A stretch of DNA of 5,194 nt from Yoonia sp. (GTDB taxonomy: Bacteria; Pseudomonadota; Alphaproteobacteria; Rhodobacterales; Rhodobacteraceae). The DNA is taken from NCBI GenBank assembly GCA_020627605.1, contig JAHDGO010000173.1:1-5194 (forward strand), written 5' to 3'. Below, in pieces: positions 1-5,194 of this stretch. The notes under the pieces were generated by a model. It saw only the letters and a program-made list of their open reading frames with translations. It did not search any database and was not told the DNA's origin. Position 1 is the first letter of the stretch. The number at the start of each line of letters is the position of its first letter. Both the position numbers and the translations under genes were made by a program.

Positions 1-125
1 AGCTCCGCCAGGATCTGTTCAATCGGGCCACCGGGAACAAATTGGGTCAGGGCAAAGTTGATGATCATGATCCCAATCAGTGTTGGGATCACCAGCAACA
101 AGCGCCGTAGGATATATGCGCCCAT
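1..125 (-). CDS. yejB: YejB-type peptide ABC transporter permease (5' end only)
   Basis: Only the first 41 codons are inside the window; the rest runs off the left edge. The visible N-terminus starts [18 protein letters not shown], continues through one hydrophobic segment (about residues 8-27), and ends in FVPGGPIEQ. This closely resembles the start of E. coli YejB as I recall it, including the 'APGGP' turn typical of DppB/OppB/YejB inner-membrane permeases. In that family the protein forms half of the membrane channel of a peptide importer with YejE and the ATPase YejF. The ATG lies 10 bases after the yejA stop codon. A TAAGG Shine-Dalgarno that contains that stop codon sits 8 bases before the ATG, so translation is probably coupled to yejA. 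The family call is firm for so short a piece because the upstream gene is YejA-like; the substrate is unknown. Confidence 0.88.
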   Translation of the reverse strand, partial: MGAYILRRLLLVIPTLIGIMIINFALTQFVPGGPIEQILAE

Positions 126-133
126 TTAAGCGG

Positions 134-138
134 CCTTA
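134..138 (-). promoter_or_regulatory. Ribosome binding site of yejB embedded in the yejA stop codon
   Basis: On the minus strand the sequence reads TAAGG, where TAA is the yejA stop codon. It is followed by 8 bases (CCGCTTAA) and the yejB ATG. The overlap of stop codon and Shine-Dalgarno suggests that ribosomes finishing yejA help start yejB. The match to the anti-Shine-Dalgarno is short (AAGG), so coupling is an inference. Confidence 0.55.
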
Positions 139-2055
139 CTGAAATGCACCGGCGGCGCGCAGCGCCTCCCCGGCTTCGGCGTCATACCACCAGTTATCCA
201 GCGGTGACAGCGCAAGCGGCGGGATCTCGGCAAAGCGGAACATGTCGTAGTAGGCAACGGTGTGCACACCCTTCTGCCACTGTGGGATCCAGAACCGTTC
301 CGCCCGCAACACACGGTCCAATGCACGGGTGCGCGTGGTCAGATCCTCCAGGGTTTCGGCCACCACAATCTCGTCGATGATGCGGTCCACAGCGGGCGAC
401 TTCAGACGCATGGGGTTGCGCGAACTGTCCTCAGCGGCCTCTGATCCGAAATACTGCGCCAGCTGCTGACCGGGTTCATAGCCCTGCCCCAGTGACGCGT
501 TCACGATGTCAAAGTTGCCAGCGCGGCGACGCTCTACCCATTGGGCGGTGTCAACACGCTCCAGCGCGGCGTCTACGCCAAGGCGTTTGAGGTTTTCAAC
601 AATCGGATTGATGATACGGTCAAACTGTGGCGACCGCTCGAGGAAGGTCACCGACAGGACCTCGCCATCCTTGCGCCGCAACCCGTCATCGCCCGCAACC
701 CAGCCTGCTTCATCCAGCAATGCCGAGGCGGCTCGCAGGGCCCGCCGGTCAAGCGGGCGATCGGCAGTGCTGGACACCGGCGGGATTGTCGCCTCGGTCG
801 TCAGGATGGCCGCATCAAGCAAGCCCTCGTCAACAAGCGGCTGCAGGATCGCCAATTCGCCGTCGGATGGGACACCTTCGGCCTTTAGGTCGGAATTGTC
901 CCAAAACGACTCAGGACGTTCATACAGCCCATAGAACAGTGTCTCATTCATCCATTCAAAGTTGACCATCAGGGTGATCGCCTCGCGCACCAGCGGGTCC
1001 TGAAACTTTTCCTGATTGAGGTTGAAGACAAAGCCCTGACCCGTGCCGATTGCCCCGTCCGTCAGTTCTTCGACCTTGACCCAGCCGTTTTCGACGGCAG
1101 GAAATTCATATCCCGTCGCCCACTGCAAAGAGCTGTTTTCGTTGCGGAACGTATAAACACCTGACTTGAACGCCTCGAAGGCGGCGCTGCTGTCGGCAAA
1201 ATACTCGACGCGGATCGTCTCAAAATTATTGCGACCCTTGTTGGCATTCAGGGCTGTACCCCACCAATCGGGATTAAGCCGGTAGATGATCTGCCGCCCG
1301 ATATCGACCTTGTCCAACCGGTAGGCACCTGTGGCCATGAATGGTTCGGTCGACGCCTCATCAAGACGGGTGCCGGTTTCCTCAAACCACGCCTTTGAAA
1401 AGGCAGAGGTCCCACCCACCCACGAAACCACGTCGCGACGCGGTGCGGCCTCTGTGAAATTGAAACGGATGCGGTGGGTATCGAGAATCTCAACACTGTC
1501 GATGAACTGCGAATAGACGCTGCGGTATTCGGTAATGCCCTGTTCGAGGTAGAGCTCGAACGTGAACTTGATGTCCTCGGCGGTCATGATGGTGCCGTCC
1601 CAGAACTTTACATCATCACGCAGGTTGAAGATCACCCAATCGCGGCTTTCTGGATATTCGATTGTCTCACACAGATAGCAGTACACGCCATATGGATCAT
1701 CTGCATAGGATGTCAGGATTGATTCATAGCCAATCGTGGACAGCGCGGCTGGCACACCCTTGCGCGTCGACAGATTGAAGCTGTCAAAAGTGCCCTGGGC
1801 CCATTGTGAAAATTCGCCGCCCTTTGGGGCGTCCGGGTTCACATAGGACAGCACCGGATCAGGACCGTAGACCAGCTCTCCGAAATTCACGTAGCCATGG
1901 CTGACCGTCACCTCTTCATGGCTTTCGGCCAGAACATCTGCCCCGGCCCAGATGGCAGCAACCCCGATGATGGAGCCCATGACCCATTGTCGCGCGCTGG
2001 TGGCAACGGTGGTGCGTTGGGCAGCTACGGCTTGGGCTTGCGGGTGTCTGGGCAT
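136..2055 (-). CDS. yejA: YejA-type periplasmic peptide-binding protein of an ABC importer (SBP family 5)
   Basis: This 639-residue protein is the substrate-binding component of an oligopeptide-type ABC importer and acts in the periplasm. It has a long N-region, then a hydrophobic stretch (about residues 24-42) and a likely signal peptidase site after ADVLA (43/44). The mature part has family-5 landmarks: SHGYVNFGELVYG near 52-64, VNPDAPKGGEFSQWAQGTFDS at 72-92 (characteristic of YejA-like proteins), VIFNLRDDVKFWDGTIMTAED at 141-161, ATGAYRL at 241-247, and a C-terminal IPQWQKG near 590-596. Length fits the family (about 600-640). The only two cysteines form CYLC at 126-129. The ATG is supported by GGAG six bases upstream. 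yejB follows after 10 bases, giving the usual yejAB order. Known relatives import microcin C (E. coli) or peptidoglycan peptides (Agrobacterium YepA), so the substrate here cannot be fixed from sequence. Confidence 0.93.
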   Translation of the reverse strand: MPRHPQAQAVAAQRTTVATSARQWVMGSIIGVAAIWAGADVLAESHEEVTVSHGYVNFGELVYGPDPVLSYVNPDAPKGGEFSQWAQGTFDSFNLSTRKGVPAALSTIGYESILTSYADDPYGVYCYLCETIEYPESRDWVIFNLRDDVKFWDGTIMTAEDIKFTFELYLEQGITEYRSVYSQFIDSVEILDTHRIRFNFTEAAPRRDVVSWVGGTSAFSKAWFEETGTRLDEASTEPFMATGAYRLDKVDIGRQIIYRLNPDWWGTALNANKGRNNFETIRVEYFADSSAAFEAFKSGVYTFRNENSSLQWATGYEFPAVENGWVKVEELTDGAIGTGQGFVFNLNQEKFQDPLVREAITLMVNFEWMNETLFYGLYERPESFWDNSDLKAEGVPSDGELAILQPLVDEGLLDAAILTTEATIPPVSSTADRPLDRRALRAASALLDEAGWVAGDDGLRRKDGEVLSVTFLERSPQFDRIINPIVENLKRLGVDAALERVDTAQWVERRRAGNFDIVNASLGQGYEPGQQLAQYFGSEAAEDSSRNPMRLKSPAVDRIIDEIVVAETLEDLTTRTRALDRVLRAERFWIPQWQKGVHTVAYYDMFRFAEIPPLALSPLDNWWYDAEAGEALRAAGAFQ

Positions 2056-2061
2056 CGGATA

Positions 2062-2065
2062 CTCC
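2062..2065 (-). promoter_or_regulatory. Ribosome binding site of yejA
   Basis: The minus strand reads GGAG, then TATCCG, then ATG. This is a good Shine-Dalgarno at six-base spacing, and it fixes the yejA start at 2055 despite the unusually long N-region of the signal peptide. Confidence 0.7.
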
Positions 2066-2083
2066 GGTTCTGTGTCACACTAT

Positions 2084-2099
2084 CTTCATTGAAATGAAG
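2084..2099. repeat. 16-bp inverted repeat in the yejA leader
   Basis: The sequence cttcatt-ga-aatgaag is a perfect 7+7 dyad around a two-base centre. It overlaps the end of the proposed -10 box and extends over the likely transcription start of yejA, so it would be well placed as an operator. The two-base centre disfavours an RNA hairpin, because a loop needs at least three bases, and favours a dimeric-protein site. No regulator can be named from it. Confidence 0.5.
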
Positions 2100-2126
2100 T
2101 AAAATCAGTGTTTGGCAAACATTCAA
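2098..2126 (-). promoter_or_regulatory. Candidate sigma-70 type promoter of yejA
   Basis: On the minus strand a TTGAAT box (2121-2126) and a TTTACT box (2098-2103) are separated by exactly 17 bases. Each matches four of six consensus positions (TTGACA and TATAAT). The pair lies in the AT-rich part of the gap, downstream of the cytochrome terminator and about 43 bases before the yejA start codon, where an operon promoter is expected. The hexamers are only moderate matches, so this is a placement inference and not a confirmed promoter. Confidence 0.35.
2109..2121. repeat. 13-bp inverted repeat within the proposed yejA promoter spacer
   Basis: TGTTTG-G-CAAACA is a perfect 6+6 dyad with a single central base. 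It lies between the proposed -35 and -10 boxes and touches the last base of the -35. A dimeric repressor bound here would block RNA polymerase. It could also be a chance dyad; the motif does not match a regulator consensus I can assign with confidence. Confidence 0.45.
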
Positions 2127-2137
2127 GTTGAGTTTGC

Positions 2138-2154
2138 GTGATCGCGCAGTGATC
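2138..2154. repeat. Two GTGATC copies one helical turn apart upstream of the yejA promoter
   Basis: GTGATC occurs at 2138-2143 and again at 2149-2154, with start points 11 bases apart. The copies also create a TGATC...GATCA dyad at 2139-2155. They sit about 12 bases upstream of the proposed -35 box, a typical position for an activator. The unit is short, so chance is possible. Confidence 0.3.
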
Positions 2155-2172
2155 AGCCGCTGATTTCCCAAG

Positions 2173-2200
2173 AAAAAAGCCGCCCCAGCGGGCGGCTTTT
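2173..2200 (-). terminator. Rho-independent terminator of the cytochrome c gene
   Basis: Read on the minus strand, GCCGCCC, the loop GCTG and GGGCGGC form a perfect 7-bp GC stem, extended by four A-T pairs (11 bp in all). A run of six T follows. It starts 22 bases after the cytochrome stop codon, in the correct orientation, and separates that transcript from yejA. Read on the plus strand the same hairpin is followed by only four T, so activity that way would be weaker and no plus-strand gene needs it. Confidence 0.92.
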
Positions 2201-2222
2201 CAATCATCATCGCCACGACGGC

Positions 2223-2735
2223 CTATTGGCTGAACGTCGCGAGATAGGCGATCAGGTTGGCGCGGTCCGCCGGGTCACGCATCCCGTTGTAGCTCATCGA
2301 GGTGCCAGGGGCATAGCTGGATGGCTTTTCAAGGAATGCGTTCAGGTTTTCTGGGCTCCAGACATCAGCAACCTCGGCCAGGGCACCGGAATAGCCGAAG
2401 CCATCAACCGACTGGACAGGACGGCCCACAACGCCGTGCAAATAGGGGCCGGTGCCGTTCACGCCGGGTTCCAGCGCATGGCAGGACCGGCAGGCGCGCC
2501 ACAGGCCTTCGCCATCAGTCGCGCTGGCGGCGGCATAAAGCTCTTCAAACGGGACTTCCTCGGCGACATCGCCCTCGGTTGCGCCGGCATCTTCGACGGC
2601 GATGGAATAGGCCTGTTCGCCCTTGTGCCCACCGTGATAATAGATCTCTTCCGCCGCCCAGGCGCCCAGCAAAAAGACCAGAAATGTGCCGCACAGGGCG
2701 CCCACCGCCTTGGTCATTGTCATTGTGTCGAACAT
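2223..2735 (-). CDS. cycM: Membrane-anchored c-type cytochrome, CycM / cytochrome c-y type
   Basis: This 170-residue, membrane-tethered class I cytochrome c in alphaproteobacteria carries electrons from the bc1 complex to terminal oxidases (or the photosynthetic reaction centre). One transmembrane anchor lies at about 10-28, followed by an acidic, flexible linker (about 30-65). The haem attachment site is CRSCH at 82-86, GPYLHG is at 96-101, and the sixth ligand is most likely Met147 in PGTSMSYNGM. The end, DRANLIAYL, is typical of the class. The N-terminus MFDTMTMTK closely matches cytochrome c-y and c552 of Rhodobacter and Paracoccus as I know them. I chose the ATG at 2735, not the longer reading from 2816, because homology begins there and GGAA lies six bases upstream. 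The gene ends at a strong terminator and is divergent from pheA. The membrane anchor is uncleaved in the family, so the haem domain faces the periplasm. Confidence 0.93.
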   Translation of the reverse strand: MFDTMTMTKAVGALCGTFLVFLLGAWAAEEIYYHGGHKGEQAYSIAVEDAGATEGDVAEEVPFEELYAAASATDGEGLWRACRSCHALEPGVNGTGPYLHGVVGRPVQSVDGFGYSGALAEVADVWSPENLNAFLEKPSSYAPGTSMSYNGMRDPADRANLIAYLATFSQ

Positions 2736-2741
2736 GTCGCG

Positions 2742-2745
2742 TTCC
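2742..2745 (-). promoter_or_regulatory. Ribosome binding site deciding the cycM start
   Basis: The minus strand reads GGAA, then CGCGAC, then ATG at 2735. The next in-frame ATG upstream (2747) overlaps this motif and has poorly placed purines in front of it, which together with the family N-terminus favours the start at 2735. Confidence 0.5.
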
Positions 2746-2844
2746 ATTCCGTTCAAAGTTTTGCGGCTATCTATCCGTTTCCCCTGCCGGGTTGCAAGGT
2801 ATAGTGCCGCGACCAAACGCCCAAAAACGGCGGTTCAATTGCAA

Positions 2845-2850
2845 AAGGGG
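2845..2850 (+). promoter_or_regulatory. Ribosome binding site of pheA
   Basis: AAGGGG ends seven bases before the ATG at 2858. The position fits a Shine-Dalgarno and supports that start over the long upstream extension of the open frame, which runs antisense through the cytochrome gene and has no family similarity. Confidence 0.6.
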
Positions 2851-2857
2851 CACGACC

Positions 2858-3700
2858 ATGGGGCAAAAAATCGCATTTCAGGGTGAACTGGGCGCCTATG
2901 GGCACGAGGCCTGCGTCGCAGCGCGCCCTGACCACGCCCCGCTGCCCTGCCCCACGTTTGACGCCGCAATCGCTGCCGTGCGTGACGGTGCCGCCGATCT
3001 GGGCATGATCGCCGTCGAAAACTCCACCTATGGCCGCGTCGCCGACGTCCATTCCCTGCTGCCCGAAAGCGGGCTGCATATCATCGACGAAACCTTTGTG
3101 CGGGTGCATGTCAATCTGCTGGGGCAAAAGGGTGCGACACTGGCCGATATCAAAGAGGCACATGGCCACCCTGTGATCCTGCCGCAATGCGCCCGGTTTC
3201 TGCGCGACCACAAGATCACGCCGCGTGCCAGTTCCGACAATGCCCGCGCCGCGCGCGAGGTGGCCGATGGCGACGACCCGTCTGTGGCGGCACTGGCGTC
3301 AGAACTTGCCGCCGAGATTTACGGCCTGCAGGTCCTGGCCCCGCAGATCGAGGATCACGCCCGCAACACCACCCGCTTTCTGATCATGGCGCGCGAGCCT
3401 GATTACACCCGCCGCGGCGATCTTGGGATGGTCACCAGCTTTGTCTTTCGGGTGCGCAACATCCCTGCCGCGCTTTACAAGGCGATGGGGGGTTTTGCCA
3501 CGAATGGCGTCAACATGACCAAGCTGGAAAGCTACATGGTGGGCGGGGCCTTTACCGCCACGCAATTCTACGCCGAGATCGAAGGGCACCCCGATGATCA
3601 GAATGTGCAACTGGCGATGGAAGAACTGGGTTATTTCACCGACCACCTGCTGGTGATGGGGGTTTATCCGGCTGCCGCACGGCGGCACGAGGATGGATAG
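2858..3700 (+). CDS. pheA: Prephenate dehydratase with C-terminal ACT domain
   Basis: This 280-residue cytoplasmic enzyme converts prephenate to phenylpyruvate, the committed step of phenylalanine synthesis. It has no chorismate mutase domain, so it is the monofunctional form usual in alphaproteobacteria. The two-lobed catalytic region spans about residues 3-178. It opens KIAFQGELGAYGHEAC, has the conserved VENS at 53-56 and the NTTRF motif at 170-174, whose threonine and arginine are required for catalysis in the family. The ACT domain (about 194-272) reads NIPAALYKAMGGFATNGVNM and is the expected phenylalanine sensor. In place of the classical ESRP motif it has ESYM (224-227). The ATG at 2858 has AAGGGG upstream and matches the usual protein start. 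The gene stands alone on the plus strand, divergent from cycM. Confidence 0.96.
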   Translation: MGQKIAFQGELGAYGHEACVAARPDHAPLPCPTFDAAIAAVRDGAADLGMIAVENSTYGRVADVHSLLPESGLHIIDETFVRVHVNLLGQKGATLADIKEAHGHPVILPQCARFLRDHKITPRASSDNARAAREVADGDDPSVAALASELAAEIYGLQVLAPQIEDHARNTTRFLIMAREPDYTRRGDLGMVTSFVFRVRNIPAALYKAMGGFATNGVNMTKLESYMVGGAFTATQFYAEIEGHPDDQNVQLAMEELGYFTDHLLVMGVYPAAARRHEDG

Positions 3701-3792
3701 AGGCGCAGGGACAGCGGTCTGCAAGGCAGCTTAGACCGGGTTGGTCGATCACCATCCGCCGCCTGAATTGGCACCAACCGTTCAACCACCCC
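3701..3792. other. Convergent intergenic gap without a clear terminator
   Basis: pheA and the SRPBCC gene converge on these 92 bases, so transcripts from both sides should end here. The best structures are CGGTCT...AGACCG (3715-3720 with 3733-3738, 12-base loop) and GGTTGGT...ACCAACC (3739-3745 with 3773-3779, 27-base loop). Neither is followed by a T run on either strand, so neither is a standard intrinsic terminator. Termination may be Rho-dependent or occur inside the opposing gene. No gene or RNA is evident. Confidence 0.4.
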
Positions 3793-4260
3793 TCAGGCGC
3801 TTGGGTTGCGATACCGGTCCTCGACCGCTTCGGCATAATCCAGCACCCGCGCCCTGAACCGTTTGGTCAGCTTGCCCTTGGCCAGCTTCAGCGATTGCAG
3901 CAACAGTCGCGCGGTCAGGGTGCGTGCCCGCAATTCAAACCCGACGATCACCCGTGTCCGCCCCGGCGACAGCGCCACGAGGGCCACATCCGTCTGGGCC
4001 GTCAGCCCGTCAGAGATGCTGTCGATCTTCAACTCATGCGGTGCGTCCAGCGTGGTCAGCGTGGCCTGCGCATTGCGCATCCGTTCGCGGTAGTGAAAGC
4101 TGATATCCCAGACTGTGCCAACATCCACCGGCCCGTCACCCTGCCGGTGTACTTGCGCGCCCTGCCGCAGCGCACGCCGTTCAAAGGCGTCAAAATCCGT
4201 CACACGGGCAAAGACGAAATCAATCGGCGCCTCGATATCTTCGCGTGTGCTGAATTTCAT
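3793..4260 (-). CDS. SRPBCC-fold (START/Bet v1-like) protein of unknown ligand
   Basis: This 155-residue protein has no signal peptide or membrane segment, so it is probably cytoplasmic. It shows the SRPBCC pattern: an N-terminal strand with an ABC-like opening (MKFSTREDIEAPIDFVFARV), followed by the helix TDFDAFERRAL (about 21-31). Alternating strands run through about residues 48-112 (VGTVWDISFHYR; PHELKIDSIS; RTRVIVGFEL). The C-terminal helix, about 115-150, is long and basic (LLLQSLKLAKGKLTKRFRAR). Proteins of this fold bind hydrophobic ligands in a deep cavity; the ligand here cannot be inferred. The start is supported by the seven-base GAGGTGA Shine-Dalgarno directly upstream. It lies 18 bases after the nudC stop codon and is probably co-transcribed with it. 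The fold assignment is made by eye and could be tested by profile search. Confidence 0.75.
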   Translation of the reverse strand: MKFSTREDIEAPIDFVFARVTDFDAFERRALRQGAQVHRQGDGPVDVGTVWDISFHYRERMRNAQATLTTLDAPHELKIDSISDGLTAQTDVALVALSPGRTRVIVGFELRARTLTARLLLQSLKLAKGKLTKRFRARVLDYAEAVEDRYRNPSA

Positions 4261-4261
4261 G

Positions 4262-4268
4262 TCACCTC
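4262..4268 (-). promoter_or_regulatory. Strong ribosome binding site of the SRPBCC gene
   Basis: The minus strand reads GAGGTGA, then C, then ATG. All seven bases pair with the 16S rRNA tail. It lies wholly in the 18-base gap after nudC, implying that the second gene of the pair is translated efficiently in its own right. Confidence 0.65.
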
Positions 4269-4278
4269 GCCCCTTGCC

Positions 4279-5194
4279 CTAGTCAAGCCTGTCGGCCAGC
4301 CAGGCTTCAAGCAGAAAATGTGCAATAGCCCCTTTACGGGCGGGCAAAATCTCTGGGTGATTGCCGGTGAATGCAAGTGCCACCTCTTCGCGGCTGACCC
4401 ATCTGGCGTCTTCAATCTCTGCCGGGTCGATGGTCAGTGCGGTGCTTTCGGCGGTGCCGTGGCAGCCCAGCATCAGGGACGCGGGAAATGGCCAGGGCTG
4501 GCTGGCCAGATAGCTGACAGCGCCAACACGCACCCCAGCCTCTTCAAACACCTCGCGGCGCACGGCGGCCTCGACCGTTTCGCCGGGTTCGACGAAGCCT
4601 GCGAGGAGTGAATACATCCCCTCCGGCCAGCCCGGGGACCGACCCAGCAAGACCGCATTCCCATGTGTTATCAACATGATAACAACCGGATCGGTGCGCG
4701 GAAAGTGATGCCCGCCACAGGCCGCACAATCCCGTTGCCAGCCGCCCATGGCAAAGCGGCTTTCAGCCCCGCAGCGCGCGCAGAACCGGTGCGAGACATG
4801 CCAGCCCATCACGGCCTTGGCTGTCGCCGCAAGTTCAGCGTCGCGCGGGCTCAGCCGGGTCATCACCGCGCGGAGTTCGGCAAAGACAGCGTCAGGCATT
4901 GCCGGATGCCGTTGCTCTGACGGGTCAAGAAACTGGTTCAATGTGCTGTCATCCAGATCATCCGGCACCCAGGCCGACAGATCAGCAGCAAAGCATGGCG
5001 CGCCATCATCGCGACCCAGAAACACCACATCGCCCGCCGCATCCGCCATGACCGGATGGTCCCCCGGCACACGGCACAGCCTGTCCCCGGCCAGCATGGG
5101 TTTGCCGCGCCACATCAGGATGAAACGCGCCTCTGCCGTCTTGGCCAATTGCTCTGCCTGCCCGCGCAGCTCTGCCGCGCGATCAAGGGCCGAG
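4279..5194 (-). CDS. nudC: NAD(H) pyrophosphatase, Nudix family with zinc ribbon (NudC type), 5' end missing
   Basis: The enzyme hydrolyses NAD(H) to NMN(H) and AMP, and relatives remove NAD caps from RNA. The window shows 304 residues, numbered here from the edge. An N-terminal domain (1-130) includes LDRAAELR at 3-10 and LMWRGKPML at 26-34. A zinc ribbon has Cys138, Cys141, Cys156 and Cys159. The Nudix box is complete (G199, E205, R213, E214, E217, E218, G220). SQPWPFPAS at 231-239 is the diagnostic NADH-pyrophosphatase signature. The frame stays open to the right edge, and residues before a TTG at 5148 match the family N-terminal domain, so that TTG is not the true start. Roughly 10-30 residues are probably missing. 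It is followed by the SRPBCC gene after 18 bases. Its promoter lies outside the window. Confidence 0.95.
   Translation of the reverse strand, partial: SALDRAAELRGQAEQLAKTAEARFILMWRGKPMLAGDRLCRVPGDHPVMADAAGDVVFLGRDDGAPCFAADLSAWVPDDLDDSTLNQFLDPSEQRHPAMPDAVFAELRAVMTRLSPRDAELAATAKAVMGWHVSHRFCARCGAESRFAMGGWQRDCAACGGHHFPRTDPVVIMLITHGNAVLLGRSPGWPEGMYSLLAGFVEPGETVEAAVRREVFEEAGVRVGAVSYLASQPWPFPASLMLGCHGTAESTALTIDPAEIEDARWVSREEVALAFTGNHPEILPARKGAIAHFLLEAWLADRLD

Larger units (their letters stand above)
2736..2857. promoter_or_regulatory. Divergent promoter region between cycM and pheA
   Basis: These 122 bases separate two divergently transcribed genes, so both promoters should lie here. An AT-rich core at 2798-2805 offers a -10-like TATAGT for the plus strand (2800-2805) and TATACC for the minus strand (2798-2803). 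The corresponding -35 positions are poor matches on both strands (TTTCCC at 2778-2783; TTTTGG on the minus strand at 2821-2826). I see no leader peptide or attenuator for pheA and no convincing operator. The region is reported for its position; the individual boxes are weak. Confidence 0.4.

Noticed and set aside
2025..2216. Possible 63-residue minus-strand gene across the cycM-yejA gap
   Set aside because: It reads through the terminator stem and overlaps the yejA start out of frame, with no ribosome binding site or recognisable feature.
2226..2804. Plus-strand open frame of 192 residues opposite the cytochrome gene
   Set aside because: It is a mirror of a real, strongly supported gene in GC-rich DNA. 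There is no start signal and no domain-like pattern.
2736..2816. 27-residue N-terminal extension of the cytochrome, with a start at 2816
   Set aside because: The family N-terminus begins at MFDTMTMTK (2735), GGAA is correctly spaced for that start, and the extension would occupy most of the promoter region of the divergent pheA gene.
2321..2857. In-frame extension of pheA upstream of 2858, giving a 459-residue reading
   Set aside because: The extra 179 residues are arginine-, proline- and serine-rich, run antisense through the cytochrome gene and resemble no family. The ATG at 2858 has a ribosome binding site and matches the normal enzyme start.
3299..3724. Minus-strand open frames opposite pheA
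   Set aside because: They lie antisense to conserved catalytic and ACT-domain codons and show no independent coding evidence, so they are typical GC-rich antisense frames.
3715..3779. Inverted repeats after pheA as a rho-independent terminator
   Set aside because: Stems of six or seven pairs with loops of 12 and 27 bases and no T run on either strand fall short of an intrinsic terminator.
3895..4611. Plus-strand 238-residue open frame opposite the SRPBCC and nudC genes
   Set aside because: It spans two real opposite-strand genes and their gap, has no start signal, and its composition is that of an antisense shadow.
5146..5148. TTG as the nudC start codon
   Set aside because: The frame is open to the right edge, and the 15 codons before the TTG (SALDRAAELRGQAEQ) look like the NudC N-terminal domain, so the true start is outside the window.
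1..5194. A mobile element, CRISPR array, defence or biosynthetic system
   Set aside because: No transposase, integrase, terminal repeats, repeat-spacer pattern or unusual composition is visible. All genes belong to recognisable housekeeping or transport families, apart from the small SRPBCC protein.

Overview
The window reads as ordinary chromosomal DNA of an alphaproteobacterium, most likely a Rhodobacterales (roseobacter-type) species. This assignment rests on protein resemblance alone: a membrane-anchored cytochrome of the CycM/cytochrome c-y type whose N-terminus begins MFDTMTMTK, a prephenate dehydratase with the alphaproteobacterial version of the ACT domain, and a YejA/YejB pair. The DNA is GC-rich and densely coding, and no gene shows a frameshift or internal stop.

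Layout, left to right. Positions 1-2055 hold two genes on the minus strand, a YejA-type periplasmic substrate-binding protein and the first 41 codons of the YejB permease just downstream of it. They form the start of a peptide ABC-importer operon whose remaining genes lie beyond the left edge. Positions 2056-2222 are a regulatory gap with a strong terminator for the cytochrome gene, a plausible yej promoter and several small dyad and direct repeats. Positions 2223-2735 encode the cytochrome on the minus strand. Positions 2736-2857 are the divergent promoter region between the cytochrome gene and pheA. Positions 2858-3700 encode prephenate dehydratase on the plus strand, the only plus-strand gene. 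Positions 3701-3792 are a short convergent gap without a clear terminator. Positions 3793-5194 carry a minus-strand pair: a Nudix NAD(H) pyrophosphatase (NudC type), cut by the right edge, followed 17-18 bases later by a small SRPBCC-fold protein.

Functionally the genes belong to separate housekeeping tasks: peptide or peptidoglycan-fragment import (YejAB), electron transfer between respiratory complexes (CycM), phenylalanine synthesis (PheA), and NAD(H) or NAD-capped RNA turnover (NudC) with an uncharacterised lipid- or ligand-binding-fold partner. I see no mobile element, CRISPR array, tRNA, rRNA, toxin or defence gene, and no sign of a new system. The items worth a second look are the architecture upstream of yejA, a lone CxxC pair in YejA, the altered phenylalanine-binding motif of PheA, and the NudC-SRPBCC pairing.
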